64,000 bases of DNA from an uncultured Flavobacterium sp. (GCF_943913405.1 NZ_CALTYA010000003.1:159836-223835); one strand, 5' to 3'. Positions 17,148 through 26,134 are shown, numbered from the stretch's first letter. Program-made: numbers and translations. Notes: a model not told the origin generated them from the letters alone.

Positions 17148-17825
17148 ATGGGTAAAAAAATACTTCAATTTTTAATAAAATGCGCACTTTGGTTTCTCGG
17201 AATCTCCGTGTTTTTTGTCATACTTTTTAAATTTGTTCCAGTTCCGTTTACGCCGCTGATGGCCGTTCGCGCAATGGAACAGAAAGAAGCGGGAAAAGAA
17301 ATGACTTGCAGCCACGACTGGGTTCCGTTAGAAGATATTTCTAAAAACCTTCAAAAAGCAGTAATCGCAAGTGAAGACGGAACTTTTTTATCGCATAACG
17401 GATTTGATTTTACAGCCATGCAAAAAGCTTTCAAGAATAATTCTAAAGGGAAAAAATTAAAAGGAGGAAGCACGATTTCACAGCAAACTGCAAAAAATGT
17501 TTTCTTGTGGCAGGGAAGAAGCTATTTGAGAAAGGCTTTGGAAGCTTATTTTACCGTTTTAATTGAAATTTTTTGGGGCAAAGAACGCATCATGGAAGTA
17601 TATTTGAACAGCATTGAAATGGGCGACGGCGTTTATGGCGTTGAAGCGGCTTCTGAGCATTGGTATAAAAAAAGCGCTTCTTCTGTTTCAAAAAGAGAAG
17701 CTGCTGGAATTGCTGCAATTCTTCCAAATCCTAGAAAATTTAAAGCGTCAAATTCCTCTTCTTACATTGAAAGACGAAAAGGGCGAATTATGAAGCACAT
17801 GAATTATGTGAAATTAGAATATTGA
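17148..17825 (+). CDS. mtgA: Monofunctional peptidoglycan glycosyltransferase (GT51)
   Basis: Polymerises lipid II into glycan strands at the outer face of the inner membrane. 225 residues, the length of monofunctional enzymes without a transpeptidase domain. One N-terminal membrane helix lies at about 11-32. GT51 motifs in order: AVIASEDGTFLSHNGFD (catalytic Glu in the ED pair), KGGSTISQQTAKN, RKALEAYFTVLIE and KERIMEVYLNSIEMGDGVYG. The next gene starts two bases after its stop, so the two are almost surely co-transcribed. Confidence 0.93.
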   Translation: MGKKILQFLIKCALWFLGISVFFVILFKFVPVPFTPLMAVRAMEQKEAGKEMTCSHDWVPLEDISKNLQKAVIASEDGTFLSHNGFDFTAMQKAFKNNSKGKKLKGGSTISQQTAKNVFLWQGRSYLRKALEAYFTVLIEIFWGKERIMEVYLNSIEMGDGVYGVEAASEHWYKKSASSVSKREAAGIAAILPNPRKFKASNSSSYIERRKGRIMKHMNYVKLEY

Positions 17826-17826
17826 T

Positions 17827-18777
17827 ATGCTGCAAAAAATTTTCCCATTGCTTTTTCTGATCTTTACGACCACGCTTTTCAGCCAAAATAAATCGGGAGA
17901 AATTGGCATTTTGATTGACAACGATTTGTTTACTTCCACGGTAAATGACCAATATTATACGAACGGAATTGAGATCTTTTATCGATTCTTAAACCAAAAT
18001 GAGAATCTGAATATCAATAAAAAGATTACCGAAATTAAATTTGGGCAATATATTTATAATCCGCATACAGTCGAAGCGGCTTCAATTAGGAAGCACGATC
18101 GTCCTTTTGCGGGCTATCTTTTTGTGGAAGCGGGATTGCATAAGTTTTACCAAAACGAATCTGTTTTTAAGATGACTGGCCAAGTCGGCGTTATCGGTCA
18201 ATCTTCTGGAGCGGAAGAATTTCAGAAATTATTCCATAAAGCTTTTGGCTATAAAGATGTTGAAGGCTGGAATTATCAAATTCATAATGCGTTGGCGGTT
18301 CAAGGAAACTTGTTTTATTCCAAGAAAATATTTCCTTCAAAATTTAGCCAGAATGTAGATTTCAGTCTTCAAGGCGAAGCTAATTTCGGAACAGTTTTAA
18401 ACGGAATTACGGCAGGTCCTTTGGCTCGGTTCAGCTTGAAAAAATTGCTTCCTATTTATGATTCAAATCTTCATAATGCTTCCTTAAGCGCTGATAAATC
18501 AAAGTATAAGGAACAAAGCGAATTTTATTTCTACATAAATCCGAATGTCAACTACCAGGTTTACGACGCCACGATCCAAGGAAGCATGTTTAATAACGAT
18601 AGTCCGGTAACTTTTGATTTGCGGCCGTTGCGCTTTTATGGCGAAGCCGGATTTAAGTACAGAAAAAACCATTGGAATTTGCATTATGTGTTCGTTTACA
18701 GAAGCAAAGAAGTTGATAATATTAGAAACGAAGGCTATTTTTATGGCTCAATCGGAGCTTCCTATTTATTATATTAA
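17827..18777 (+). CDS. LpxR-like lipid A 3'-O-deacylase family outer-membrane protein
   Basis: 316 residues with a signal peptide ending TLFSQ (about 20). The mature start GEIGILIDNDLFTSTVND and the following DQYYTNGIEIFYRF match the conserved Asn/Asp-rich opening of the LpxR/DUF2219 family. RPFAGYLFVE and GVIGQSSGAEEFQ follow. LpxR is a 12-strand beta-barrel that removes an acyl chain from lipid A in a Ca2+-dependent way. Alternating hydrophobic strands and a Tyr-rich end (ASYLLY) fit a barrel. Placement right behind mtgA suggests an envelope-modifying operon. Activity on this organism's lipid A is inferred only. Confidence 0.75.
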   Translation: MLQKIFPLLFLIFTTTLFSQNKSGEIGILIDNDLFTSTVNDQYYTNGIEIFYRFLNQNENLNINKKITEIKFGQYIYNPHTVEAASIRKHDRPFAGYLFVEAGLHKFYQNESVFKMTGQVGVIGQSSGAEEFQKLFHKAFGYKDVEGWNYQIHNALAVQGNLFYSKKIFPSKFSQNVDFSLQGEANFGTVLNGITAGPLARFSLKKLLPIYDSNLHNASLSADKSKYKEQSEFYFYINPNVNYQVYDATIQGSMFNNDSPVTFDLRPLRFYGEAGFKYRKNHWNLHYVFVYRSKEVDNIRNEGYFYGSIGASYLLY

Positions 18778-18831
18778 TTATTGAATCAATATTTTTACTT
18801 AACTTTAGGACTTACAAAAAAAGTTTAAAAG

Positions 18832-19134
18832 ATGAGTGCGAATTATAAATATGCAACTGTTTTAGAAGCCATAAAACAATTGCGAGATGCTGGTTTTATG
18901 GTAGATTTTAATATTTCTGGAAACGCTCTTACCGTAAATGACGCCGCTTATGATGTGGCCGAATTTGAGATTACTGAAGTTTATAGATATGAAGGAGATT
19001 CAAATCCGGATGAAGAATCGACAGTTTATGGAATTGAATCTAAAGACGGCGTAAAAGGAATTTTAGTTACTTCTTACGGAATGTATATTGAAGATGCTTC
19101 GGACGATTTGCTTCAGAAATTGTCGTTGAAATAA
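18832..19134 (+). CDS. Conserved hypothetical protein, 100 aa
   Basis: A small soluble acidic protein with no signal peptide or membrane segment. The N-terminal half is amphipathic helix (YKYATVLEAIKQLRDAGFMVDF), then strands and a C-terminal helix (DASDDLLQKLSLK). I recall similar short Bacteroidota proteins being labelled phosphoribosylpyrophosphate synthetase, but at 100 residues it lacks the domains of that enzyme, so the label would be misleading. It lies between the LpxR-like gene and a methyltransferase on the same strand. No function can be assigned. Confidence 0.7.
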   Translation: MSANYKYATVLEAIKQLRDAGFMVDFNISGNALTVNDAAYDVAEFEITEVYRYEGDSNPDEESTVYGIESKDGVKGILVTSYGMYIEDASDDLLQKLSLK

Positions 19135-19146
19135 TTTCAGCTTGCC

Positions 19147-19779
19147 ATGGATTCTACTGAAAATACAATTTATGTATTTGATAATTGCGCCGATGAATAT
19201 CAAGAGAAATTCATGGATATGGATTTGTATGACGATACTTTTGATTTATTTTGCAATTCAATTGACAAGAAAAATGCGCTGTTATTAGAATTGGCTTGCG
19301 GACCAGGAAATATTACGAAATACTTGCTTCAAAAGCGACCAGATTTTAAAATCACCGCTACTGATTTATCCTTGAAAATGCTTGAACTCGCAAAAAAGAA
19401 CAATCCTAAAGCTGATTTTCAGATGATGGATTGCCGAAATATAAAAAGCTTGTCGCAAACATTTGACGGAATCATGTGCGGTTTCGCACTGCCTTATCTT
19501 TCCAAGAAAGAGGGTGTAAAATTAATAGCTGATGCTTTTGAGATCTTAAATCTCAACGGAATTTTGTACTTGAGTACGATGGAAGACGACCATTCAAAAT
19601 CAGGATTTAAAAAGTCTAGTTCTGGAAAATATCAAGCTTATATTAATTATCACGAAGCCGATTATTTATCAGAAGCTCTTGTCAAAAGCGGTTTTAAGAT
19701 CATAAGCATGACGCGAAAAGATTTTTTGCAAAATGACGGAACCGTCACCAAAGATTTGATTTTAATTGCTAGAAAATAA
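19147..19779 (+). CDS. Class I SAM-dependent methyltransferase
   Basis: 210 residues. The SAM-binding motif I is LLELACGPGNITKYLL (about 39-54), followed by motif II TATDLSLKMLELAKKN and the acidic strand ADFQMMDCRNI. The second half is shorter and lid-like. This is the Methyltransf_25/11 fold, with nothing in the sequence to indicate the substrate (small molecule, lipid or protein). It starts 12 nt after the preceding small gene, so the two probably share a transcript that ends at the terminator overlapping its stop region. Confidence 0.85.
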   Translation: MDSTENTIYVFDNCADEYQEKFMDMDLYDDTFDLFCNSIDKKNALLLELACGPGNITKYLLQKRPDFKITATDLSLKMLELAKKNNPKADFQMMDCRNIKSLSQTFDGIMCGFALPYLSKKEGVKLIADAFEILNLNGILYLSTMEDDHSKSGFKKSSSGKYQAYINYHEADYLSEALVKSGFKIISMTRKDFLQNDGTVTKDLILIARK

Positions 19780-19808
19780 AAAAGCATCCACTTTATGCGG
19801 ATGCTTTT
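19780..19808. terminator. Bidirectional terminator between convergent genes
   Basis: A perfect 10-bp stem, AAAAGCATCC/GGATGCTTTT with a 9-nt loop, lies directly between the methyltransferase stop and the oligopeptidase stop. Confidence 0.85.
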
Positions 19809-19826
19809 CTATTTAAATTATTGCTG

Positions 19827-21959
19827 TTATTTTTTGCTAGGCAATTCTCTGTAACCCATATTGAACAATGTAAACGCCATAATATCTGCCGCTTCTTCAA
19901 TAGTTTTGGAAACTGGTTTTCCAGCACCATGGCCTGCATTTGTTTCAATTCGAATCAAAACCGGATTATCGCCCGTTTGTTTTGCTTGCAATTCAGCAGC
20001 AAATTTAAAACTATGCGCTGGCACAACTCTGTCGTCGTGATCGCCCGTCGTTACCAATGTGGCTGGATATTTCACGCCTTTTTTTACGTTGTGAACCGGA
20101 GAATAGGCTTTCAAATAATCAAACATCTCTTTAGAATCTTCAGAAGTTCCATAGTCATAAGCCCAGCCTGCGCCCGCTGTAAATGTGTGGTAGCGAAGCA
20201 TGTCTAAAACGCCAACTGCTGGCAGCGCTACTTTCATCAAGTCAGGTCTTTGCGTCATTGTCGCTCCAACTAATAAACCTCCATTTGAACCTCCGCGGAT
20301 TGCCAAGAAATCTGGCGAAGTATATTTTTCTTTCATCAAATATTCTGCTGCGGCGATAAAATCGTCAAAGACATTCTGTTTCTTTTGCTGGATTCCTCCA
20401 TCGTGCCATTTTTTTCCATATTCTCCGCCACCGCGAAGATTTGGAACTGCATAAACGCCTCCTTGCTCTAACCAGACTGCATTAGAAATACTGAATGCTG
20501 GCGTCAAGCTTACGCTGAAACCGCCATAACCATAAAGAATTGTCGGGTTTTTACCGTCTAATTTCAAGCCTTTTTTATGCGTGATAATCATCGGCACTTT
20601 TGTTCCGTCTTTTGAAGTGTAGAAAACCTGCTTGCTTTCATAATCTTCTGATTTGAAATCTACTTTTGGTTTTTCATATACTTTTGAAGTTCCTGCTTTT
20701 GGATTGTAAGCATAGATTGTTCCTGGAGTCGTGTAATTTGTAAAAGAATAATACAGTTCAGCATCTTCTTTTTTACCGCCAAAACCTCCTGCAGAACCGA
20801 TTCCAGGCAATTTGATTTCACGAAGCATCTTTCCTTCATAATCATATTGTTTTATCTGAGAAACAGCATCTTTCATATAATTTGCAAAGATAAATCCTGA
20901 ACCAGTGCTGATTGACAATACGTTTTCAGTTTCTGGAATAAAATCTTTCCAGTTCTCTACTTTTGGATTTGAAGCATCTACTGTCACTAATTTTTGATTC
21001 GGAGCATTCAAATCTGTCGTGATAAACAATTTTGTACCAACGTTGTCTACAATATTATTATCGCTGTTGAAATTGTTTACAATGTTTACGATTTTACTGT
21101 TTGGGACACTCAAATCTTTAATATAAAGTTCATTTCCATAAGTAGAATTCGCAGCAGAAATTATCAAATACCTGTCGTCTTCAGTGACGTATGCGCCCAC
21201 ATAACGGCGTTTTTCATTTTGTCCGAAGATGATTTTGTCGTCTTTTTGAGAAGTTCCCAACTTGTGGAAATATAATTTATGCTGATCGGTTTTGGCAGAA
21301 AGCTGGCTTCCGGTTGGCTTGTCATAACTTGAATAATAGAAACCTTCGTTGCCAATCCAAGCGATGCCGCTGAATTTTACGTCCACCAATTCTGTTTCCA
21401 GTTTCTTTTTGGTAACGGCATCTAAAATGACTATTTTATTCCAGTCGCTTCCTGCTTCTGAAATGGAATAGGCAACTAAAGATCCATCTTTTGAAAATTC
21501 TACAGAAGAAAGTGACGTTGTTCCGTCAGAAGAAAAAGTATTTGGGTCTAGGAATAATTCTTCCTTGCCACTTTTATCTTTTCTGTATAAAACAGATTGG
21601 TTTTGCAAACCGTTATTTTTGAAATAATAAGTATAATCTCCTTCCTTAAATGGAGCGGAAATTTTTTCATAATTCCATACTTTTTCTAGCCTTTCCTTTA
21701 ATTCTTTTCTGAAAGGAATTTTTTCTAGATAGCCAAAAGTTACTTCGTTTTCAGCTTTTACCCAAGCTGCGGTTTCGGCAGATTTGTCGTCTTCCAGCCA
21801 GCGGTAGGGGTCTTTTACTTCTGTTCCGAAGTAAGTGGTAGTCGTGTCGACTTGCTTGGTTTCAGGATATTTTAGCACGATTTTCTCTTCTTTAATGGTT
21901 TCTTCTTTACAAGATAAAAGAGCGGATGCTGCAATCACTGTTAATACTAATTTTTTCAT
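19827..21959 (-). CDS. Prolyl oligopeptidase family (S9A) lipoprotein
   Basis: 710 residues, the usual size of prolyl endopeptidases that cut after Pro in short peptides. The N-terminus MKKLVLTVIAASALLSC is a lipoprotein signal, so the enzyme is probably anchored by Cys17 in the periplasm or outer membrane. A propeller (about 75-420) is followed by the hydrolase domain with GYGGFSVS, the nucleophile in RGGSNGGLLVGA, Asp in TTGDHDDRVVP and His in NAGHGAGKP. PYRWLEDD near residue 52 is typical for S9A. A -7 box TATTTTTG sits at 21981-21988. Monocistronic. Confidence 0.93.
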   Translation of the reverse strand: MKKLVLTVIAASALLSCKEETIKEEKIVLKYPETKQVDTTTTYFGTEVKDPYRWLEDDKSAETAAWVKAENEVTFGYLEKIPFRKELKERLEKVWNYEKISAPFKEGDYTYYFKNNGLQNQSVLYRKDKSGKEELFLDPNTFSSDGTTSLSSVEFSKDGSLVAYSISEAGSDWNKIVILDAVTKKKLETELVDVKFSGIAWIGNEGFYYSSYDKPTGSQLSAKTDQHKLYFHKLGTSQKDDKIIFGQNEKRRYVGAYVTEDDRYLIISAANSTYGNELYIKDLSVPNSKIVNIVNNFNSDNNIVDNVGTKLFITTDLNAPNQKLVTVDASNPKVENWKDFIPETENVLSISTGSGFIFANYMKDAVSQIKQYDYEGKMLREIKLPGIGSAGGFGGKKEDAELYYSFTNYTTPGTIYAYNPKAGTSKVYEKPKVDFKSEDYESKQVFYTSKDGTKVPMIITHKKGLKLDGKNPTILYGYGGFSVSLTPAFSISNAVWLEQGGVYAVPNLRGGGEYGKKWHDGGIQQKKQNVFDDFIAAAEYLMKEKYTSPDFLAIRGGSNGGLLVGATMTQRPDLMKVALPAVGVLDMLRYHTFTAGAGWAYDYGTSEDSKEMFDYLKAYSPVHNVKKGVKYPATLVTTGDHDDRVVPAHSFKFAAELQAKQTGDNPVLIRIETNAGHGAGKPVSKTIEEAADIMAFTLFNMGYRELPSKK

Positions 21960-21980
21960 TAAAATGTTTTTTGATTCCTA

Positions 21981-21988
21981 CAAAAATA
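21981..21988 (-). promoter_or_regulatory. -7 box of the prolyl oligopeptidase gene
   Basis: Minus-strand TATTTTTG, 21 nt before the start codon; no spaced -33 TTG is visible. Confidence 0.4.
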
Positions 21989-22005
21989 GGGAAATGAATT
22001 GTAAG

Positions 22006-22386
22006 TTAGTTAAAAAGCGGACGGTATTGCGCCCAATGTTTGTAAATCAGGATTCCGTTTAAAACTGCGACCAAAACTGCGCCTCCGATTCCCGGAATAT
22101 CAAGAAATAGATGGAAAAGTAAAATATTTAGTGAAATTGGAGCTAATAAAATCAAAGCAAAAGCAATCCATTTTTTTGATAAAAGCAGGATGGCTATGAA
22201 TATTTCTAAAGTGGCGACGACTGGCAAAACATAGCCTGTCGCAGATAAAGATCCCATGAATGAAGCGGCGCTTTCTGGCAGATGCGGCGCAGGAAGAAAG
22301 GGCAGTGGATAAAATTTATTAAGACCAAAAACCAAAAGAACAATTCCTAGAACAAAGCGAACAATCGAAGTAAATTTTGAATTCAT
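22006..22386 (-). CDS. DoxX-like small membrane protein
   Basis: 126 residues, four hydrophobic helices (about 8-24, 46-66, 71-92, 97-115). The opening RFVLGIVLLVFGLNKF and the central GYVLPVVATLEIFIAILLL fit the DoxX/SURF4-like membrane family, whose roles range from redox chemistry to unknown. The gene stands alone between an oligopeptidase gene and a terminator. The start ATG at 22386 gives a short cytoplasmic N-terminus (MNSKFTS). Function unknown. Confidence 0.7.
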   Translation of the reverse strand: MNSKFTSIVRFVLGIVLLVFGLNKFYPLPFLPAPHLPESAASFMGSLSATGYVLPVVATLEIFIAILLLSKKWIAFALILLAPISLNILLFHLFLDIPGIGGAVLVAVLNGILIYKHWAQYRPLFN

Positions 22387-22566
22387 AATTACGCAATTTA
22401 ACGGTTACTAAATATGTATTGAATTTTCTAAATTACTAAAAATATGTTAACTAAATTAATATGTTGATAAATAATAGTTATATTAATGTGTAATTAATAT
22501 TTTAGAGGTTAAAAATACAACTATTCTGCTAAAGTTAAAATTGACTTTTTCTTAAATTTATAAATA

Positions 22567-22593
22567 AAAAAACCGCCATTACAGCGGTTTTTT
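22567..22593 (-). terminator. Terminator of the TonB-receptor operon
   Basis: A perfect 10-bp stem, AAAAAACCGC/GCGGTTTTTT with a 7-nt loop, begins about 18 nt after the lipoprotein stop codon. Confidence 0.85.
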
Positions 22594-22610
22594 CTGATAT
22601 ATGAAAAATA

Positions 22611-23192
22611 TTATTGTACCGCAATTACAATCGGAAAAGTAACCTGAATATCAGTTTCACCGCCTGCGTTTGCAATATTTCCAGAAGAAACACCTTCACC
22701 GCTTTTGTTTGGCTGATGTCTTAAAGTGATAGTCAAATTGCCAGTTCCGGCAGTTGCGCCAGTTGTGAAAGTAAAGTTTAATCCTACTGGATGTCCGTTT
22801 TCGTCATTCGGGCTTGCATACGCAAAACTTCCTAAGGCATTTGAAACGTTGAAGAAAAACTGGTGGTCATCAGCTTCTTCTAAAATTTCTGCTGTAATGC
22901 TTTCTGCAGGAGTTGCAGCTTCATTTAATAAATCAAGGCTTCCGTTGTAAGTTGTACTTGGTGCAAAATTTCCTGAAACGGTAACTATTGGCGCATTTGG
23001 GCCTTCCGCTCCGTCTAAGTCTCTGGAAGTAAGCGTGATTGTTTGACCGCCACCATTTAAAGTAGCCTTTAAAGTCGTAATTACTTCTTCTTCATTAACC
23101 GGACCGCTTCCGCCACTGTTGTCGTCGCTGCTGCAAGAAGCAAAAAATAGTGTGGCAATAAGGCTTAACGATAAAAATTTAATTGTTTTCAT
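22611..23192 (-). CDS. Lipoprotein encoded behind a TonB receptor
   Basis: 193 residues. A lipoprotein signal ends in the lipobox FASC, followed by an SSDDNSGGSG tether. The mature part is predicted beta-rich, with a TLRHQPNKSGEGV stretch near the end. Related Flavobacterial proteins next to TonB receptors have been named type 1 periplasmic binding fold superfamily protein; I cannot verify that fold here. It starts 20 nt after the receptor stop, so it is in the same operon and may help capture the receptor's substrate at the surface. Substrate unknown. Confidence 0.7.
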   Translation of the reverse strand: MKTIKFLSLSLIATLFFASCSSDDNSGGSGPVNEEEVITTLKATLNGGGQTITLTSRDLDGAEGPNAPIVTVSGNFAPSTTYNGSLDLLNEAATPAESITAEILEEADDHQFFFNVSNALGSFAYASPNDENGHPVGLNFTFTTGATAGTGNLTITLRHQPNKSGEGVSSGNIANAGGETDIQVTFPIVIAVQ

Positions 23193-23212
23193 GAGGAAAT
23201 GGTTTTTAAAAT

Positions 23213-25594
23213 TTAATAATTTAGTTTTAGTTGAACCCTGAAATTGCGTCCCAAATCATCTGCATAATAGCGGATTCTGTTGAGATAATCTCGGTAATTC
23301 GTGTTCATAATGTTTTGGATATTAAATCCGATGGTCATTTTAGAGTTGTTTAAAACGCTGAAGCTCATCTCAGAATTAAAATGCAGCAGGCTGTAGCCTT
23401 TTGGCGGTTTGCTGATTTCAACCAAAGTGCTTACGGGCTCTCCAGTGTCAAGAACATCAATATAAAAATCGTTATTTGGATATCTTTTCTGAGTCAAAAC
23501 GGTTTCGTTTTTTAAGCTCAAGACAAGATTATTCCAACTCGTTTTTCTAAAACTGATGCTGTTGTTGAAATTCATCGGAGGCATGTCAATCAAAGCTGTG
23601 TCGTTTGTCAAGTCATCACCATAAACAAACGCAGCTGTTGAATGCCAATTTAGATTTTTTGCAAAATCATAATCGGCTGTAAAATCAACACCAAAAAGTC
23701 TTGCGTTTACTTGCTTGTATTCCCAAACAGGAAAAGGCCCGCGGTTTGAAAGGATGATTGTCGTCGGAATCAAAATCTTGAAATCATTGATAAAATTCGC
23801 ATACGGATTTATTTCCAAGGCAAAATTGCTTGAAGTGTAATTGAAAGCAGTTGACAATTTTAAGGCAACTTCGCGCTTCAATGCCAAATCTCCCAATTCA
23901 ATCTGGCCGGTGGCATGATGCAAGCCGTCGCTGAATAATTCGGCAGGATTAGGATTTCTGCTGGTCACTCCAACATTCGTCGTCCAATGCAAATTATTGC
24001 TGAATTCATATTTTGATCCCAAACTTCCAGAGAAATTATTATAATCAAAAACCGGATTTGTATACCACTGCTGTCCGGCATCGCTGACAATAAAATCACT
24101 AAATTCAGTATCATACCCACGCTCAGTCCATCTTGTTTTTAAATAATATTTTTGTGCATCTATGTGGCTGAAATCATAGCGAAGTCCAGCTTCTAGAGAT
24201 AATTTATTATTTAAGATGTAAGTTCCGATAGCATAAATTCCTGCATCTGATTTATCATAATTTGGAATCAAAGCGCGGACATTCGTATTGTCAGTATCTG
24301 CGAAATTATTTTGGAAGCCCGCACTTATTCCGACTTTATACTTTAAATTATCTGAATAATTTCCTTCAAAATCAGCATTGAATGTATGTGTTTTCAAGTC
24401 TAAATCTAAGGAAGGCTTGTCGCGGTCGGCACCTCGGCGCAAATCAAATTCTAATCGATTGTTGAACTGAAAAGAATATTGGAGCGACAATTTTCGGTCA
24501 TTTGAGAAAAGTTTGTAATAATTTATTTTCCCCAAATGATGCTGCAATTCTTGCCTCGGTGCATTTATATCATAGGAGAAATCAGAAATATATTGGGGCT
24601 GGCCACTATTTATCGCGCGAATCAAATCAGAAACTGCGCTGATATGCGAAGCTCTCAAAATTCCGATTTCAGCATTGAAATAACTGTAGAAAAAGCTGAA
24701 TCCTTGATTTTCTCCTTTGTATCCAAGGCTTCCGGAAAAGTTTTTTTCACGATTTCCCGTATTTGAAAGTACATAATCTGGCGCTTTGAAATCACCCAGA
24801 TATTTGTAAGTTCCTTGAAGATTCCAGTTCCAGCCACTTTTGTAGCCCTTGAATAACGAGGAAGTCAGACTTCCACCGCGACCATTGGATTGAGCGCTTA
24901 AAATCGTCTTTCCGAAAATAGTATCCTTAATCGGAATATGCGGCGGATCAATAATAACCGTCCCGCCAATCGCATCGCCGCCAAATTGCAAACCTTGAGC
25001 ACCTTTGATTACTGAAATTTTTCCTGCTGTGTTGAGATCCATATTTGGCGCGTGTTCGGTTCCCCATTGCTGGTCTTCCAAACGCACGTTGTTGTTGATG
25101 ATCAAAACACGGCTGCTGTGCAAACCATTGATGATTGGCTTGACAATCGTATTTCCAGTTTTTAAGGAAGAAACGCCGCTGATTTCCTTTAAAGCGTCAC
25201 CCAAACTTTCACTGCTGTATTTTTCAATCGTCGAAGTTTTGATTTCTTGCGCTTTTTCTTTAGCATAAGTTTCTTTCAAAACGACTTCTGACAATTGAGA
25301 AACGTCAGGTTTTAAAGCAATATTCAGCACTTTATTTCCTTGGAAATCTAGAATTGTATCTAAAGTTTTATAACCCAAATATTCCACAAAAACCTGCAGA
25401 CGCGCATTTGGAATTCCGTTAATTGTATAATTTCCAGTTTCGTCCGCGTTAGCAAAAAAGCTTGAAACGTGAATGTGGCTTCCTGCCAAAGGTTGCTTTT
25501 TCTCGTTTGTAATTTTCCCTGACAATGTGTTTTGGGAATATACAAGAGATTGATTTCCCATAAATAGGAAAGCAAATAATAAGATGTATCGCAT
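23213..25594 (-). CDS. TonB-dependent outer-membrane receptor
   Basis: 793 residues. The signal peptide ends SLVYSQ (21). A carboxypeptidase-like regulatory domain follows (NTLSGKITNEKKQPLAGSHI, to about 95). The plug domain spans about 110-225 (SLGDALKEISGVSSL, PIINGLHSSRVLIINN, VIKGAQGLQFGGDAIGG). The rest is the 22-strand barrel, ending in ADDLGRNFRVQLKLNY. The stretch SRNPNPAELFSDGLHHATG and the following IELGDLAL recall zinc-type (ZnuD-like) receptors rather than polysaccharide SusC proteins, and no SusD gene follows. With a Cys/His-rich small protein upstream and a lipoprotein downstream, metal uptake is my best guess, not proven. Confidence 0.88.
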   Translation of the reverse strand: MRYILLFAFLFMGNQSLVYSQNTLSGKITNEKKQPLAGSHIHVSSFFANADETGNYTINGIPNARLQVFVEYLGYKTLDTILDFQGNKVLNIALKPDVSQLSEVVLKETYAKEKAQEIKTSTIEKYSSESLGDALKEISGVSSLKTGNTIVKPIINGLHSSRVLIINNNVRLEDQQWGTEHAPNMDLNTAGKISVIKGAQGLQFGGDAIGGTVIIDPPHIPIKDTIFGKTILSAQSNGRGGSLTSSLFKGYKSGWNWNLQGTYKYLGDFKAPDYVLSNTGNREKNFSGSLGYKGENQGFSFFYSYFNAEIGILRASHISAVSDLIRAINSGQPQYISDFSYDINAPRQELQHHLGKINYYKLFSNDRKLSLQYSFQFNNRLEFDLRRGADRDKPSLDLDLKTHTFNADFEGNYSDNLKYKVGISAGFQNNFADTDNTNVRALIPNYDKSDAGIYAIGTYILNNKLSLEAGLRYDFSHIDAQKYYLKTRWTERGYDTEFSDFIVSDAGQQWYTNPVFDYNNFSGSLGSKYEFSNNLHWTTNVGVTSRNPNPAELFSDGLHHATGQIELGDLALKREVALKLSTAFNYTSSNFALEINPYANFINDFKILIPTTIILSNRGPFPVWEYKQVNARLFGVDFTADYDFAKNLNWHSTAAFVYGDDLTNDTALIDMPPMNFNNSISFRKTSWNNLVLSLKNETVLTQKRYPNNDFYIDVLDTGEPVSTLVEISKPPKGYSLLHFNSEMSFSVLNNSKMTIGFNIQNIMNTNYRDYLNRIRYYADDLGRNFRVQLKLNY

Positions 25595-25677
25595 TTTTTA
25601 CAACTCTAAAATGATAATTATGGCAAATTCCAAAAAGGAAAAAGCCAGAAAGTAGGGGAGTTTCCCCTATTCGATAA

Positions 25678-26025
25678 TTAGCAATTAGAAGGCGGTCCGC
25701 GGTGCGAGAAAAGGCTTCCTGAAAAAACATCAGGAGTTTCTGTTGCGGGAAAATTTGTTTGGGCAAAAGCCTCAAAAGTAAGCTGTGATTTGAAAGAAGT
25801 GAATTCTGTCGCGATGAAACTGCTTAGCGTAAATTCGCAGACAAAACATTTCTCGTGATTGTGGTCGAGCGTCTGGATTTTTGTCGTTCCATCATCATCT
25901 GAATGATTGACAAAAGTGGTTTCCTGACCTAAAAAATGCTCATAAGAATGGACAGACTGAAACAGTATTGAGAACAATACCGCCAGCATCAAAGAAAGAT
26001 TTATTATAGCAAATTTCTTTTTCAT
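25678..26025 (-). CDS. Small membrane-anchored Cys/His protein upstream of the TonB receptor
   Basis: 115 residues. One N-terminal hydrophobic segment (FAIINLSLMLAVLFSILFQ) serves as signal peptide or anchor. The mature part has LDHNHEKCFVCEF, a compact set of His and Cys residues that could bind a metal ion, and a C-terminal SHRGPPSNC with another Cys. Such short proteins with a CxxC and a terminal RGPP recall DUF2946-like proteins of metal loci; this is recollection, not a computed match. The first ATG is at 26025; an upstream TTG would add only three codons. It lies 83 nt before the receptor gene and is probably co-transcribed. Confidence 0.65.
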   Translation of the reverse strand: MKKKFAIINLSLMLAVLFSILFQSVHSYEHFLGQETTFVNHSDDDGTTKIQTLDHNHEKCFVCEFTLSSFIATEFTSFKSQLTFEAFAQTNFPATETPDVFSGSLFSHRGPPSNC

Positions 26026-26031
26026 CCAATG

Positions 26032-26039
26032 CAAATGTA
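26032..26039 (-). promoter_or_regulatory. -7 box immediately before the small Cys/His gene
   Basis: Minus-strand TACATTTG ends 6 nt before the ATG at 26025. If used, transcription would begin at or next to the start codon, giving a leaderless mRNA. Confidence 0.35.
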
Positions 26040-26126
26040 TGAAAGCGGATTATAAAAATGATTGTTTTAACAAATTTTAATGACAATGTAATAATTTGAA
26101 ATTTATCTTTTCATAATAAATTGCAT

Positions 26127-26134
26127 TATCTTTG
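26127..26134 (+). promoter_or_regulatory. -7 box of the toxin-antitoxin pair
   Basis: TATCTTTG fits TAnnTTTG and lies 28 nt upstream of the antitoxin start. No properly spaced -33 element is present. Confidence 0.45.

Noticed and set aside
18832..19134. Phosphoribosylpyrophosphate synthetase label for the 100-residue protein
   Set aside because: It is far too short and lacks PRPP-binding motifs.
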